From the NCBI RefSeq assembly GCF_900475315.1, contig NZ_LS483369.1:868001-932000 (forward strand): a stretch of 64,000 nt of DNA, in the 5' to 3' direction. Below the pieces are notes generated by a model. That model was given only the letters and a program-made list of their open reading frames with translations. It made no database searches and was not told the origin of the DNA. Source of the DNA: Neisseria cinerea (GTDB taxonomy: Bacteria > Pseudomonadota > Gammaproteobacteria > Burkholderiales > Neisseriaceae). Shown here piece after piece: positions 10,324-19,491 of this stretch. The position numbers and the translations under genes are program-made. Position 1 is the first letter of the stretch. Each line of letters begins with the position of its first letter.

Positions 10324-10992
10324 ATGAACAAAACCAAACAGGACATTTTTGAATACAACCGCCGCTGGGCAGAAGAACAGTTGCAGCACAACCCTCATTT
10401 TTTCGAGACGCTCTCCGCAAATCAAACGCCTGACTACCTCTACATCGGCTGTTCCGACAGCCGCGTTACTGCCGAAGAAATGATGGGCATGAAGCTGGGT
10501 GAGGTATTCGTCCACCGCAACATCGCCAATATGGTCAACCCTCTGGACATCAATGCTGCCAGCGTGGTCGGCTACGCGGTCGATCATTTGAAAGTCAAAC
10601 ACATCGTCGTCTGCGGACACTACAACTGCGGCGGCATCAAAGCCGCCATGCAACCCTGCGACTACGGCGCGTTGAACCCGTGGCTGCGCAACATCCGCGA
10701 CGTGTACCGGCTGCACCGCGAAGAGCTGGACGCGATTGACGACGAAAACATACGCTACGACCGTTTGGTCGAACTGAACGTTCAAGAACAATGCATTAAC
10801 ATCATCAAAATGGCGGAAGTCCAAAAACGCTATCTGAACGAGCATTATCCTACCGTCCACGGCTGGGTATTCGATATCCGCTCCGGCAGGCTGAAAGACC
10901 TGGGTATAGATTTCGAACGAATTTTGAAAGACATACAAAAAATCTACGACCTCACCGACAGACAATGGGCGGTTCCGCAAACCAAAATATAA
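10324..10992 (+). CDS. can: Beta-carbonic anhydrase
   Basis: Zinc enzyme that interconverts carbon dioxide and bicarbonate, needed for growth at low CO2. The 222 residues carry the zinc ligands Cys43 and Asp45 with Arg47 in CSDSR, and His99 and Cys102 in HYNCGG. This is the type II beta class, like E. coli Can. AAAAGGAG precedes the ATG by seven bases. Followed 50 bases later by miaA on the same strand. Confidence 0.95.
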   Translation: MNKTKQDIFEYNRRWAEEQLQHNPHFFETLSANQTPDYLYIGCSDSRVTAEEMMGMKLGEVFVHRNIANMVNPLDINAASVVGYAVDHLKVKHIVVCGHYNCGGIKAAMQPCDYGALNPWLRNIRDVYRLHREELDAIDDENIRYDRLVELNVQEQCINIIKMAEVQKRYLNEHYPTVHGWVFDIRSGRLKDLGIDFERILKDIQKIYDLTDRQWAVPQTKI

Positions 10993-11042
10993 CGTCGGCA
11001 CGCTTTCCGCTATAATCCGCATTTTCGCAACCCTGAAACATC

Positions 11043-11984
11043 ATGCCGATTCCCAAAGCCTTTGCCCTCTTGGGCCCGACCGCCGGAGGAAAAACCGCGC
11101 TCGCCCTCAAAATCGCCGAAACCCTGCCGGTCGAAATCATCAGCCTCGATTCCGCACTAGTCTATACCGGTATGGACATCGGCACGGCGAAACCGTCTCA
11201 TGCCGAGCGTTCCTTTGTACCGCACCACCTTATCGACATCATCCCGCCTACCGAATCATACAGCGCCGCCCGCTTTGTCGAAGACTGCACGCGCTTGGTC
11301 GGGGAAATTTCCTCACGCGGCAGGTTTGCCCTTATTGTCGGCGGCACGATGATGTATTTCCGCGCCCTTACCCAAGGTTTGAACGATTTGCCCGAGGCCG
11401 ATGCGTGCCTGCGTGCCGACTTGGACGAACAAAAACAGATGTACGGCTTGGATTTTCTCTACCGCACCCTGCAAAAAGTCGACCCTGAAACAGCATGCCG
11501 TCTGAAACCGAACGACAGCCAGCGTATCGGACGCGCTTTGGAAGTTTATTATTTAACCGGCAAACCGATGAGTACGCATCTCGGCAGCCCAACCTCCCAT
11601 ACACTCCCTTTTGATTTGTATACCGCCGCCCTGATTCCCGAAAACCGCGCCCGCCTGCATGAAAACATCGCCCTGCGTTTCCACCTGATGCTTGAACAGG
11701 GCTTTATCGGCGAAGTAGAAAACCTGCGCCGCCTCTATCCCAGCCTGACCGCCGACTCCCCTGCCATACGCTGCGTCGGCTACCGTCAGGCATGGGAATA
11801 TCTGGACGGAAAAACCGATTTCCCGGCATTTGTCGAGAAAGGCATTGCCGCCACCCGCCAACTTGCCAAACGCCAACTGACTTGGCTGCGCAAAACACCT
11901 TTAGACTGCGTTGCCGACCCGTTTTCAGACGGCACTTCATGCACACGCCTGATTGAGGCGGCAAAACGGTTTTTCGGCGCATAA
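11043..11984 (+). CDS. miaA: tRNA dimethylallyltransferase MiaA
   Basis: Adds a dimethylallyl group to A37 of tRNAs that read UNN codons. The 313-residue protein begins with the P-loop GPTAGGKT (residues 11-18), then [17 protein letters not shown], which holds the conserved Asp and Thr of the family, and VGGTMMYF for tRNA binding. It contains two uptake sequences, one central at 11495-11506 and one near the 3' end at 11924-11933. tadA, also a tRNA-modifying enzyme, starts 3 bases after the stop, so the two are co-transcribed. Confidence 0.96.
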   Translation: MPIPKAFALLGPTAGGKTALALKIAETLPVEIISLDSALVYTGMDIGTAKPSHAERSFVPHHLIDIIPPTESYSAARFVEDCTRLVGEISSRGRFALIVGGTMMYFRALTQGLNDLPEADACLRADLDEQKQMYGLDFLYRTLQKVDPETACRLKPNDSQRIGRALEVYYLTGKPMSTHLGSPTSHTLPFDLYTAALIPENRARLHENIALRFHLMLEQGFIGEVENLRRLYPSLTADSPAIRCVGYRQAWEYLDGKTDFPAFVEKGIAATRQLAKRQLTWLRKTPLDCVADPFSDGTSCTRLIEAAKRFFGA

Positions 11985-11987
11985 ACC

Positions 11988-12707
11988 ATGCTGACCACAC
12001 CGCCGCTCGCCCCAAAAACCCTTGCAGCCCTCCACCGTCTGGGCATACGAACGCTTGCCGACCTGCGTCAGACCGGTGCGGTTCAAACCTTCTTGTTATT
12101 GAAGGCATCGGGTTTGACCCTCACGAAAAGTACGCTGTGGCAGCTTGAGTCGCTGCTGAACGGCACACTCCCGCAAGAAATCACGCAACACGACAAAACC
12201 CGCCTGCTTGCCGAGTTGAAAAACCATCCGCCCGTCGCCGCCTTTCCTCCCCAAGGCGAAATGGCGCATTTCATGGGTTTGGCATTGGAACAGGCGAAAC
12301 TGTCCGCATTAATGGGCGAAATACCCGTCGGGGCAGTCATCGTTTCCGACGGCAAAATCATCGCATCGGCACACAACACCTGCATTGCCGACTGCAATGT
12401 CAGCCGACACGCCGAAATCAACGCCTTGGCACAGGCAGGCAGCGAAATGCAAAACTACCGCCTTGACGGATGCGATATCTACATCACCCTCGAACCCTGC
12501 GCCATGTGCGCGTCCGCACTGATACAGGCACGAATCAAGCGCGTGATATACGGTGCGGTAGAACCCAAAACTGGCGCAGCAGGCAGCATCGTCAACCTGT
12601 TTGCCGACAAACGCCTCAATACGCACACCGCCATACGGGGCGGAATCCTGCAAGAAGAATGCCGCTCCGTATTAAGCTGTTTTTTTCAGAACAAAAGAAA
12701 AGGTTGA
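11988..12707 (+). CDS. tadA: tRNA adenosine(34) deaminase TadA with N-terminal TfoX-C domain
   Basis: Makes inosine at the wobble base of tRNA-Arg(ACG). The deaminase domain covers about residues 91-239, with zinc ligands in HAE (His141, catalytic Glu143) and PCAMC (Cys171, Cys174). Ordinary TadA is about 150-170 residues; here 239. The extra 80 residues (LAPKTLAALHRLGIRTLADL, then a QLESLLNGTLPQEI segment) match the TfoX/Sxy C-terminal helix-hairpin-helix-like domain. Start at 11988, directly after miaA. The fusion is read from the sequence; the role of the N-terminal part is unknown. Confidence 0.95.
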   Translation: MLTTPPLAPKTLAALHRLGIRTLADLRQTGAVQTFLLLKASGLTLTKSTLWQLESLLNGTLPQEITQHDKTRLLAELKNHPPVAAFPPQGEMAHFMGLALEQAKLSALMGEIPVGAVIVSDGKIIASAHNTCIADCNVSRHAEINALAQAGSEMQNYRLDGCDIYITLEPCAMCASALIQARIKRVIYGAVEPKTGAAGSIVNLFADKRLNTHTAIRGGILQEECRSVLSCFFQNKRKG

Positions 12708-12711
12708 ACCT

Positions 12712-13200
12712 ATGACTGCCTTGCTCGTCATCCTCGCCCTCGCCCTGATAGCCGTCGGTACGGCGGGCATCGTTTACCCCGCCCTCCCCGGATTGGCATT
12801 GATGTTTGCCGGAACATGGCTGCTTGCCTATGCCGGTGGATACCAAATCTACGGCGCAGGCATCCTGTGGCTGGTCGGACTCATCAGCCTTGCCGGCATA
12901 CTGACGGACTATGTGGCAGGTATATGGGGAACAAAATATACTGGAGCGGGCAAGCTCGCCGTTCGCGGTGCATTGATTGGCAGCATCATCGGCATGTTTT
13001 TCTCCCTTCCCGGCCTTGTACTCGGCCCGCTAATCGGTGCGGCTGCAGGAGAGCTCATCAGCTGCCGCAACATGATACAGGCAGGTAAAGCGGGCTTGGG
13101 TACGCTGTTGGGGCTTGTCGTCGGAACGGCCTTCAAAATCGGCTGCGCCGTATCCATCTTGTTTATCCTGTTGGTGAAATACATCGCCTACCTGTTTTAA
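12712..13200 (+). CDS. DUF456 family membrane protein
   Basis: A 162-residue, strongly hydrophobic, Gly/Ala-rich protein with about four to five membrane segments and the PGLALMFAG and GxxxGxxxGxxxG spacing typical of DUF456. No biochemical function is established for the family. It starts 4 bases after the tadA stop and so likely closes a miaA-tadA transcript. Confidence 0.8.
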   Translation: MTALLVILALALIAVGTAGIVYPALPGLALMFAGTWLLAYAGGYQIYGAGILWLVGLISLAGILTDYVAGIWGTKYTGAGKLAVRGALIGSIIGMFFSLPGLVLGPLIGAAAGELISCRNMIQAGKAGLGTLLGLVVGTAFKIGCAVSILFILLVKYIAYLF

Positions 13201-13204
13201 CCCC

Positions 13205-13245
13205 TTCAGACGGCATCAGGATAAATTGCTATAATGCCGTCTGAA
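13205..13245 (+). terminator. Outward-facing uptake-sequence pair
   Basis: TTCAGACGGCAT (13205-13216) and ATGCCGTCTGAA (13234-13245) can pair across a 17-base loop, between the DUF456 gene and rlmB. Orientation is the reverse of most pairs here; a weak terminator at best. Confidence 0.4.
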
Positions 13246-13265
13246 ATTTCCGACAAAGCACCATC

Positions 13266-14018
13266 ATGGCAAACCAAAGACCCATCTACGGCTTCCACGC
13301 CGTCAATGCCCGATTGTGGCAAAACCCCAAATCCATCGTCGAACTCTACATCCAAGAAGGCAAATCAGACGCACGCACGCGCGAAGTGTTGGAGAAGGCG
13401 GCAAACGAAAACATCCGCGTATATTTTGCCGATGCCGACCGCCTCAACGCCATCAGCAAAGGCGCGCGCCATCAAGGGGTGGTCGGATTTATCGATGCCT
13501 CCAAAAACCACGTCCACCTCGAAGACGTACTGGAAAACCTCAGCGAACCGCCGCTGTTGCTGATACTCGACGGCATCACCGATCCGCACAACCTCGGCGC
13601 ATGCCTGCGTACCGCCGACGCAATGGGCGTACATGCCGTCATCGCACCGAAAGACAAAAGCGCGGGACTGAACGCCACCGTCAGCAAAGTCGCCTGCGGT
13701 GCCGCGGAAACCGTCCCCTACATCACCGTAACCAACCTCGCCCGCACCCTGCGCGAGCTGAAAGAATACGGCATCTGGATTATCGGCACCGACATGGGCG
13801 GCGACGCTGACCTTTACCATTGCGATCTGCCCGACAGCGCGGCATGGGTGATGGGCAACGAAGGCGACGGTATGCGCCGCCTGACACGCGAACATTGCGA
13901 CATGCTGGTGTCCATACCCATGTTCGGCACGGTCGAAAGCATGAACGTCTCCGTGTCTGCTGGAATGGTATTAAGTGAAACACGCCGGCAACGCGTATTG
14001 AAAAACGAAAAAGCGTAA
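13266..14018 (+). CDS. rlmB: 23S rRNA 2'-O-methyltransferase RlmB
   Basis: SpoU-family (SPOUT knot) enzyme that methylates the ribose of G2251 in 23S rRNA. It has 250 residues: an N-terminal substrate-binding domain (GFHAVNARL...), then the three SpoU motifs, [18 protein letters not shown] (motif 1), [12 protein letters not shown] (motif 2) and [22 protein letters not shown]-like motif 3 at the end. Full length and intact. Ends in a strong bidirectional terminator. Confidence 0.95.
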   Translation: MANQRPIYGFHAVNARLWQNPKSIVELYIQEGKSDARTREVLEKAANENIRVYFADADRLNAISKGARHQGVVGFIDASKNHVHLEDVLENLSEPPLLLILDGITDPHNLGACLRTADAMGVHAVIAPKDKSAGLNATVSKVACGAAETVPYITVTNLARTLRELKEYGIWIIGTDMGGDADLYHCDLPDSAAWVMGNEGDGMRRLTREHCDMLVSIPMFGTVESMNVSVSAGMVLSETRRQRVLKNEKA

Positions 14019-14029
14019 GCCTCAAAAAC

Positions 14030-14068
14030 AATGCCGTCTGAAACAGGGATTCTGTTTCAGACGGCATT
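14030..14068. terminator. DUS-pair bidirectional terminator
   Basis: Seventeen-base perfect stem containing two uptake sequences with a 5-base loop, between convergent rlmB and the permease gene. Confidence 0.85.
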
Positions 14069-14079
14069 CATTTTCAAAA

Positions 14080-15471
14080 TCAGTGTTCCAAGTTGTCGGT
14101 ATCAAACTTGACCGCCGCCTCGGTTTTATCTTCGGGCAAGACCAAATTCAGCAAGACTGCCATAATGCCGCCGGCGGAAATAGAGTTTTGGAACAAGACG
14201 GGTAGGTTTTTAAACACTTCCGGCTCAAACGCGACACCCAAGCCCAAACCGACCGACGTTGCCGCAATTACCGCCTCGCGCCTGCGGATGCCATGGCTGA
14301 CCAAAATCCGCACGCCCGCAATCGCAATCAAGCCGAACATCAAAACCATCGCGCCGCCCAACACCGGACTCGGAATCGTCGTAAACGCGCGACCGACAAC
14401 GGGGAACAGACCCAACAGCACCAAAATCACGGCAATATATTTGCCCACATGACGCGAAGCCACGCCGGTCATCTGAATCACGCCGTTGTTTTGCGCAAAC
14501 GTCGTCAGCGGCAGCGAACCCAAAGCCGTCGCAATCACCGACACCAAGCCGTCAGCCAACACGCCGCCGCGCAGGCGTTTGGTATATTCCTCGCCTTCAA
14601 TCGGCTGGTCGGACACCATTGCCGTCGCGGTCAAATCGCCGACCGCCTCAAACACGCTCAACAGGAAAATCGCGCCCGCCACAATAAATGCGTGCCAGTC
14701 GAAAGCAAAACCGTATTTAAACGGTACGGGCAGCGTAACCAGCGGCAGGTTTTGCAGCGCGGAAAAATCCACCTTACCCAAAAACAGCGCGACAATGTAG
14801 CCGGCAATCAGCCCGACCGCAATGCCGCTCATGCGCAACAGCGGGTTTCTCATACAGTTGAATATCAACACAATCAGCAACACCAGCGACGCCAGCCCCA
14901 AGTTTTCCATCGAGCCGAACGTGCCGTCCGCCTTCGCGCCGAAGCCGCCGCCGAAATCGGTAATACCGACGTGTACCAAACTCAGACCAATCAGCATCAC
15001 GACCACGCCGCTGACCGTCGGCGTAATCACTTTTTTCAAATACGGCAGAAGCCACGCCGAGAAACACACCAAAAACGCGCCGACAAACGATACGCCCAAC
15101 AGCGTCGAAATCATCGCATCCTTAGTCAAACCGCCCTCTTTCATCCCCGCGCCGAGCGCAATCATGACGGTAACGAACGAAAAATTCACCGACTGGATAG
15201 ACAGCATCCCCGAACCGACCGGCCCGAAGCGGTTGACCTGCAAATAAGTGCCGACACCCGACGCAACCATCGCCATCGACACGAGATACGCCGTCATCTC
15301 CACCGGCAATTCCAGCGCGCCGCCCACAATCAGCGCGGGCGTAATCATCGGCACAAAAATCGCCAAAAGATGGGTAACGGCACTCAAGAGCGCATTACCG
15401 AACGGCGGCCTGTCTTCCAAACCGTACACCAAATCAGGCGAATCCGCCTGTTTTTTCATTGTTTCAGCCAT
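14080..15471 (-). CDS. xanP: Xanthine/uracil permease, NCS2 family (XanP-like)
   Basis: Inner-membrane proton symporter for xanthine, or possibly uracil or another purine. The 463 residues match E. coli XanP in length. Twelve or more membrane segments are visible. The family signature lies in the middle: FEAVGDLTATAMVS and then FAQNNGVIQMTGVASR, the NCS2 motif whose NNG form favours xanthine. The ATG at 15471 is preferred over a TTG at 15495. The minus-strand promoter found 49 bases upstream supports it. Substrate is inferred from the motif only. Confidence 0.88.
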   Translation of the reverse strand: MAETMKKQADSPDLVYGLEDRPPFGNALLSAVTHLLAIFVPMITPALIVGGALELPVEMTAYLVSMAMVASGVGTYLQVNRFGPVGSGMLSIQSVNFSFVTVMIALGAGMKEGGLTKDAMISTLLGVSFVGAFLVCFSAWLLPYLKKVITPTVSGVVVMLIGLSLVHVGITDFGGGFGAKADGTFGSMENLGLASLVLLIVLIFNCMRNPLLRMSGIAVGLIAGYIVALFLGKVDFSALQNLPLVTLPVPFKYGFAFDWHAFIVAGAIFLLSVFEAVGDLTATAMVSDQPIEGEEYTKRLRGGVLADGLVSVIATALGSLPLTTFAQNNGVIQMTGVASRHVGKYIAVILVLLGLFPVVGRAFTTIPSPVLGGAMVLMFGLIAIAGVRILVSHGIRRREAVIAATSVGLGLGVAFEPEVFKNLPVLFQNSISAGGIMAVLLNLVLPEDKTEAAVKFDTDNLEH

Positions 15472-15519
15472 TGGAGTCTTTCTATCCGTTGTCAAACGTT
15501 AAAAAATTTTAAGAACGAA

Positions 15520-15548
15520 ATTGTAACGAATCAAAGATTCCTTATCAA
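15520..15548 (-). promoter_or_regulatory. Predicted xanP promoter
   Basis: Minus-strand TTGATA (15543-15548) and TACAAT (15520-15525) with 17-base spacing, both one base off consensus. The remaining bases of this divergent gap hold AT-rich DNA and a short hairpin (AATTCAAA / TTTGAATT, 15587-15606) upstream of the promoter. Confidence 0.55.
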
Positions 15549-15775
15549 TTCAAATCCTCATGTGCAAAAACACCACCGGTTGTCCGAATTCAAATTTCTT
15601 TGAATTTCCGCACCGGACAGTCCTTCATTTTCAGAGAGCCTTCATGCGCTTAACACATTTTAATCCTCAACGGCGCATCCACTGCTTAAACCAAATAATT
15701 TTATGATTATAAAAAATATTATTTATTAAGATATGATAGAACTTAAGCCTCAGAACCAACCGTGCGGCTGATATG

Positions 15776-15805
15776 TTTCACACAAACAACAAAGTAAGCT
15801 ACAAT
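15776..15805 (+). promoter_or_regulatory. Predicted dapA promoter
   Basis: TTTCAC (15776-15781) and TACAAT (15800-15805), spacing 18, about 40 bases before the dapA start. Confidence 0.4.
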
Positions 15806-15848
15806 CCGAAGCATAATCGACCTCACTCAATGAATAAAAGGTTTCCGT

Positions 15849-16724
15849 ATGTTACAAGGTAGCTTGGTTGCCCTGATTACCCCGATGAATCAAGACGGCA
15901 GCATCCATTACGAACAACTCCGCGATTTGATCGACTGGCATATCGAAAACGGTACCGACGGCATCGTCGCCGTCGGCACGACAGGCGAATCCGCCACCCT
16001 CTCCGTCGAAGAACATTTAAGCGTAATCGAAGAAACGGTCAAACACGTCAACAAGCGCGTTCCCGTCATCGCAGGTACCGGCGCCAACAACACCCTCGAA
16101 GCCATCGCACTTTCGCAAGCCGCCGAAAAAGCCGGTGCAGACTACACCCTCTCCGTCGTCCCCTATTACAACAAGCCCTCCCAAGAAGGCATTTACCAAC
16201 ATTTCAAAACCATCGCCGAAGCCACTTCGATTCCGATGATTATCTACAACGTGCCCGGCCGTACCGTCGTCAGCATGACTAACGACACCATCCTGCGCCT
16301 TTCAGAAATCCCCAATATCGTGGGCGTTAAAGAAGCCAGCGGCAACATCGGCAGCAACATCGAACTCATCAACCGCGCCCCCGAAGGCTTCGCCGTCCTT
16401 TCCGGCGACGACCATACCGCCCTGCCGTTCATGCTGTGCGGCGGGCATGGCGTCGTTACCGTTGCAGCCAACGCCGCCCCGAAACTCTTTGCCGATATGT
16501 GCCGCGCCGCACTTCAAGGCGATATCGCCCTCGCACGCGAACTCAACGACCGGCTGATTCCGATTTACGACACCATGTTCTGCGAACCCAGCCCAGCCGC
16601 ACCGAAATGGGCAGTATCCGCCCTGGGCAAATGCGAACCGCACGTCCGTTTGCCGCTCGTTCCGCTGACGGAAAACGGACAAGCAAAAGTCCGTGCCGCC
16701 CTGAAAGCCTCAGGACAACTTTAA
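15849..16724 (+). CDS. dapA: 4-hydroxy-tetrahydrodipicolinate synthase DapA
   Basis: Condenses pyruvate with aspartate semialdehyde, the first committed step to diaminopimelate and lysine. The 291-residue TIM barrel has the Schiff-base Lys161 (GVKEASGN), Tyr133 (IIYNVPGRT) and the Thr44-Thr45 pair in GTTGES, all as in E. coli. AAAAGG precedes the ATG by seven bases. bamC follows 77 bases later, the dapA-bamC order seen widely in proteobacteria. A hairpin lies between them. Confidence 0.97.
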   Translation: MLQGSLVALITPMNQDGSIHYEQLRDLIDWHIENGTDGIVAVGTTGESATLSVEEHLSVIEETVKHVNKRVPVIAGTGANNTLEAIALSQAAEKAGADYTLSVVPYYNKPSQEGIYQHFKTIAEATSIPMIIYNVPGRTVVSMTNDTILRLSEIPNIVGVKEASGNIGSNIELINRAPEGFAVLSGDDHTALPFMLCGGHGVVTVAANAAPKLFADMCRAALQGDIALARELNDRLIPIYDTMFCEPSPAAPKWAVSALGKCEPHVRLPLVPLTENGQAKVRAALKASGQL

Positions 16725-16732
16725 ATATAGCC

Positions 16733-16759
16733 ATGCCGTCTGAAGCGTTCAGGCGGCAT
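16733..16759 (+). terminator. Imperfect uptake-sequence hairpin after dapA
   Basis: ATGCCGTCTGAA faces TTCAGGCGGCAT, one base off, with a 3-base loop. Confidence 0.5.
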
Positions 16760-16801
16760 AACGCAACAAACACTTTAATATCCATGAAACAGGATGACAC
16801 G

Positions 16802-17929
16802 ATGACCCATATCAAACCTGTAATTGCCGCACTACTCCTCATCGGACTGACTGCCTGCACCGGCAGCACGACCGAGCAGCCCAAACTTGACTATCAAAGC
16901 CAGTCGAACCGTTCGGTGAAACTCGAAGTCCCCCCCGACTTAAACAACCCCGACCAAGGCAATCTCTACCGCCTTCCTGCCGGTTCGGGAGCCGTTCGTG
17001 CCAGCGATTTGGAAAAACGCCGCACCCCTGCCGTACAACAAACAGCCGACTCAGAAGTATTGAAAACAGTTAAAGGCGTCCGCCTCGAGCGCGACGGCAG
17101 CCAACGCTGGCTCGTTGTCGACGGCAAATCACCGGCGGAAATATGGCCGCTCCTGAAAGCCTTCTGGCAGGAAAACGGCTTCGACATCAAGTCCGAAGAA
17201 CCTGCCATCGGACAAATGGAAACCGAGTGGGCGGAAAACCGTGCCAAAATCCCCCAAGACGGTTTGCGCCGCCTATTCGACACAGTCGGTTTGGGAGGAA
17301 TTTATTCCACCGGCGAACGCGATAAATTCATCATCCGTATCGAACAGGGTAAAAACGGCGTTTCCGACATCTTCTTCGCACACAAATCCATGAAAGAAGT
17401 GTACGGCGACAAAAACAAAGATACGACCATGTGGCAGCCTTCCGCCTCAGACCCTAATCTCGAAGCCGCATTCTTGGCACGCTTCATGCAGTATTTGGGC
17501 GTTGACGGACAACAGGCGGAAAAGACTTTGGCCAAAAACATGACCCTGCCCGCCGCAAACGAAATGGCGCGTATCGAAGGTAAAAGCCTGACCATACTGG
17601 GAGACTACGGCAGAAACTGGCGGCGTACCGCCCTTGCCCTCGACCGCATCGGCCTAACCGTTATCGGTCAAAATGTCGAACGCCATGCCTTCCTGGTCAA
17701 ACAGTCTCCAAATGAAAGTGATGCCGTTGCCAATCAAAAACTGGGGCTGTTTAAACGGTTGCTGGGAAAAGGTAAAGCCGACAAACCTGCCGAACAGCCG
17801 GAACTGATTGTCTATGCCGAGCCTGTTGCCAACGGTTCGCGCATCGTCCTGCTCAACAAAGACGGCAGCGCATATGCCGGCAAAGACGCATCCACATTAT
17901 TGGGCAAACTCTATTCCGAATTGCGTTAA
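16802..17929 (+). CDS. bamC: Outer-membrane assembly lipoprotein BamC
   Basis: Component of the BAM complex that inserts beta-barrel proteins into the outer membrane. The 375-residue product has a lipoprotein signal with LTAC and lipidated Cys19, an extended N-terminal segment (KLDYQSQSNRSVKLEVPPDL) that in E. coli binds BamD, and two helix-grip domains. AGGA eight bases upstream supports the ATG at 16802 over an in-frame ATG at 16784; the long upstream open frame overlapping dapA is not coding. Strong terminator follows. Confidence 0.92.
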   Translation: MTHIKPVIAALLLIGLTACTGSTTEQPKLDYQSQSNRSVKLEVPPDLNNPDQGNLYRLPAGSGAVRASDLEKRRTPAVQQTADSEVLKTVKGVRLERDGSQRWLVVDGKSPAEIWPLLKAFWQENGFDIKSEEPAIGQMETEWAENRAKIPQDGLRRLFDTVGLGGIYSTGERDKFIIRIEQGKNGVSDIFFAHKSMKEVYGDKNKDTTMWQPSASDPNLEAAFLARFMQYLGVDGQQAEKTLAKNMTLPAANEMARIEGKSLTILGDYGRNWRRTALALDRIGLTVIGQNVERHAFLVKQSPNESDAVANQKLGLFKRLLGKGKADKPAEQPELIVYAEPVANGSRIVLLNKDGSAYAGKDASTLLGKLYSELR

Positions 17930-17941
17930 GCCGTTTCATGG

Positions 17942-17974
17942 AAAAAGCAGCTTCCAAACGGAAGCTGCTTTTTT
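17942..17974 (+). terminator. Intrinsic terminator of bamC
   Basis: Fourteen-base stem (AAAAAGCAGCTTCC / GGAAGCTGCTTTTT) with loop AAAC, ending in six Ts. It is not built from uptake sequences. Confidence 0.9.
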
Positions 17975-17985
17975 GTGCGGGACTT

Positions 17986-18918
17986 TTACAACAGCCGGGG
18001 CAAAATATCTTCAACCGCCCCTACCAGTGCCTCCGACAACGCCGGATCAAATGCAGAATGCCCGGACTGCACCACCCTCAATTCAGCTTCCGGAAACGCT
18101 TGCGACAACTCCCACGCACTCTGCATGGGTGTACACAAATCATACCGCCCCTGTACGATAATGGTCGGGATATGCCGTATTTTACCGATATTGTTCAAAA
18201 TCGCCTTATCACCCTGCAACCAACCGCCGTTGACAAAATAATGGTTTTCCAAACGCGCAATCGCCAGTGAGGCATAAGCATCTTCATCCACCTCTTCAGG
18301 TTCGAAACGAATCAGGTAACTTTCCCAATCCGCCCAAGCCTTGGCCGCGGTCAAACATACTTCTTCATCTTCATGAAACAGCATTTCATGATATGCCTGA
18401 ATCAACATATGGCGGCTGTTTTCGGCAACCGGCGCAAGGAAACGCCGCCATTGCTCGGGATAAATCTGGCTTACGCCGCCTGCCTCGTTCAGCCAGGCCG
18501 TTTCAGACGGCCTGCACAGGAATATACCGCGCAATACCAATCCCTTTACCCGTTCGGGATGGGTTTGGGCATAAGCCAGCGACAAAGTACTGCCCCAAGA
18601 ACCGCCGAACACCAGCCATTTCCTGATACCCAGCATTTCACGGACTCTTTCGATATCTGCCACCAAATCCCAAGTTGTGTTGTCTTCCACACATGCATAC
18701 GGTCGGGAACGTCCGCAACCACGCTGGTCGATAATGATGATACGGAACCGCTCAGGATTGAAAAAACCTCGACAAGCGACAGAAGCGCCCGCGCCCGGTC
18801 CGCCATGCAGAAAAATGACCGGCACACCCTCAGGATTGCCCGACTCTTCCCAATAGATTTCATGAATATCGGATACACGCAGATATCCGCTGTTTAAAGG
18901 CTCCCTTATCGGATACAT
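17986..18918 (-). CDS. pip: Proline iminopeptidase
   Basis: Releases N-terminal proline from peptides; an alpha/beta hydrolase of peptidase family S33, usually cytoplasmic. The 310 residues show HGGPG (oxyanion region, 38-42), DQRGCGRSRP and the nucleophile Ser107 in GGSWGS, with the catalytic Asp and His late in the chain (GRYDLCTP, SGHSAF). An uptake sequence lies inside at 18502-18511. Convergent with bamC. Neisseria are classically prolyl-aminopeptidase positive in part, consistent with this gene. Confidence 0.95.
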   Translation of the reverse strand: MYPIREPLNSGYLRVSDIHEIYWEESGNPEGVPVIFLHGGPGAGASVACRGFFNPERFRIIIIDQRGCGRSRPYACVEDNTTWDLVADIERVREMLGIRKWLVFGGSWGSTLSLAYAQTHPERVKGLVLRGIFLCRPSETAWLNEAGGVSQIYPEQWRRFLAPVAENSRHMLIQAYHEMLFHEDEEVCLTAAKAWADWESYLIRFEPEEVDEDAYASLAIARLENHYFVNGGWLQGDKAILNNIGKIRHIPTIIVQGRYDLCTPMQSAWELSQAFPEAELRVVQSGHSAFDPALSEALVGAVEDILPRLL

Positions 18919-19011
18919 TTTTCCCCCTAAAAATTAAACCGGACAACATCCTTCTCATGCTTTCCGAAAACATCGTACAATAAACGAACTTCAGAGAAAC
19001 AAGGAAATACC

Positions 19012-19449
19012 ATGCAGCATGAAGAAGACAAACGCCTACATCCTCAAGGCGAGCTACTCCTGCGTACCGTTGCCATGCCGCGCGACACCAATCCCAACCA
19101 AGACATTTTCGGTGGCTGGATTATGTCGCAGATGGATTTGGGCGGCGGCATACTGGCGGCAGAAATCGCACAGGGACGCATCGTTACCGTTGCCGTTCAA
19201 GAAATGAACTTTATCCGCCCTGTCAAAGTCGGCAACGTCGTCTGCTGCTACGGGCATTGCGTCCGTGTAGGCAACACTTCCCTCCAGCTCAAAATCGAAG
19301 TCTGGGTCAAAACCCTGATGAACGATCATGTTACCGAAGAGCGTCATCTCGTAACCGAGGCCGTATTCACTTATGTTGCCATCGATGCAGAAGGCAATCC
19401 GCGCCCGATTCCCAAAGACGGCAATCCAAAATTGACCGGCCTGATATAG
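19012..19449 (+). CDS. yciA: Acyl-CoA thioesterase, YciA-like
   Basis: Hotdog-fold thioesterase of broad acyl-CoA range. The 145 residues follow E. coli YciA closely: MPRDTNPNQDIFGGWIMSQM with the catalytic Asp31, then GGGILAAEIA and VTVAVQEMNFIRPVKVGNVV. GGAAA precedes the ATG. Stands alone between pip and the dehydrogenase gene. Confidence 0.92.
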   Translation: MQHEEDKRLHPQGELLLRTVAMPRDTNPNQDIFGGWIMSQMDLGGGILAAEIAQGRIVTVAVQEMNFIRPVKVGNVVCCYGHCVRVGNTSLQLKIEVWVKTLMNDHVTEERHLVTEAVFTYVAIDAEGNPRPIPKDGNPKLTGLI

Positions 19450-19459
19450 GCTTCATACA

Positions 19460-19483
19460 GATGCCGTCCGTTCAGACGGCATC
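19460..19483. terminator. Hairpin with one uptake sequence between convergent genes
   Basis: GATGCCGTC pairs with GACGGCATC; the right arm is part of a full uptake sequence (19471-19482). Confidence 0.6.
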
Positions 19484-19491
19484 TCCCTCCC

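Noticed and set aside
14293-15603. 436-codon plus-strand frame opposite xanP
   Set aside because: It is antisense to a clear twelve-helix permease; its Arg/His/Gln-rich composition is what a shadow frame of such a gene gives.
16436-16801. Long in-frame extension of bamC overlapping dapA
   Set aside because: It lies on top of a well-conserved gene in another frame, and the lipoprotein signal and ribosome site set the start at 16802.
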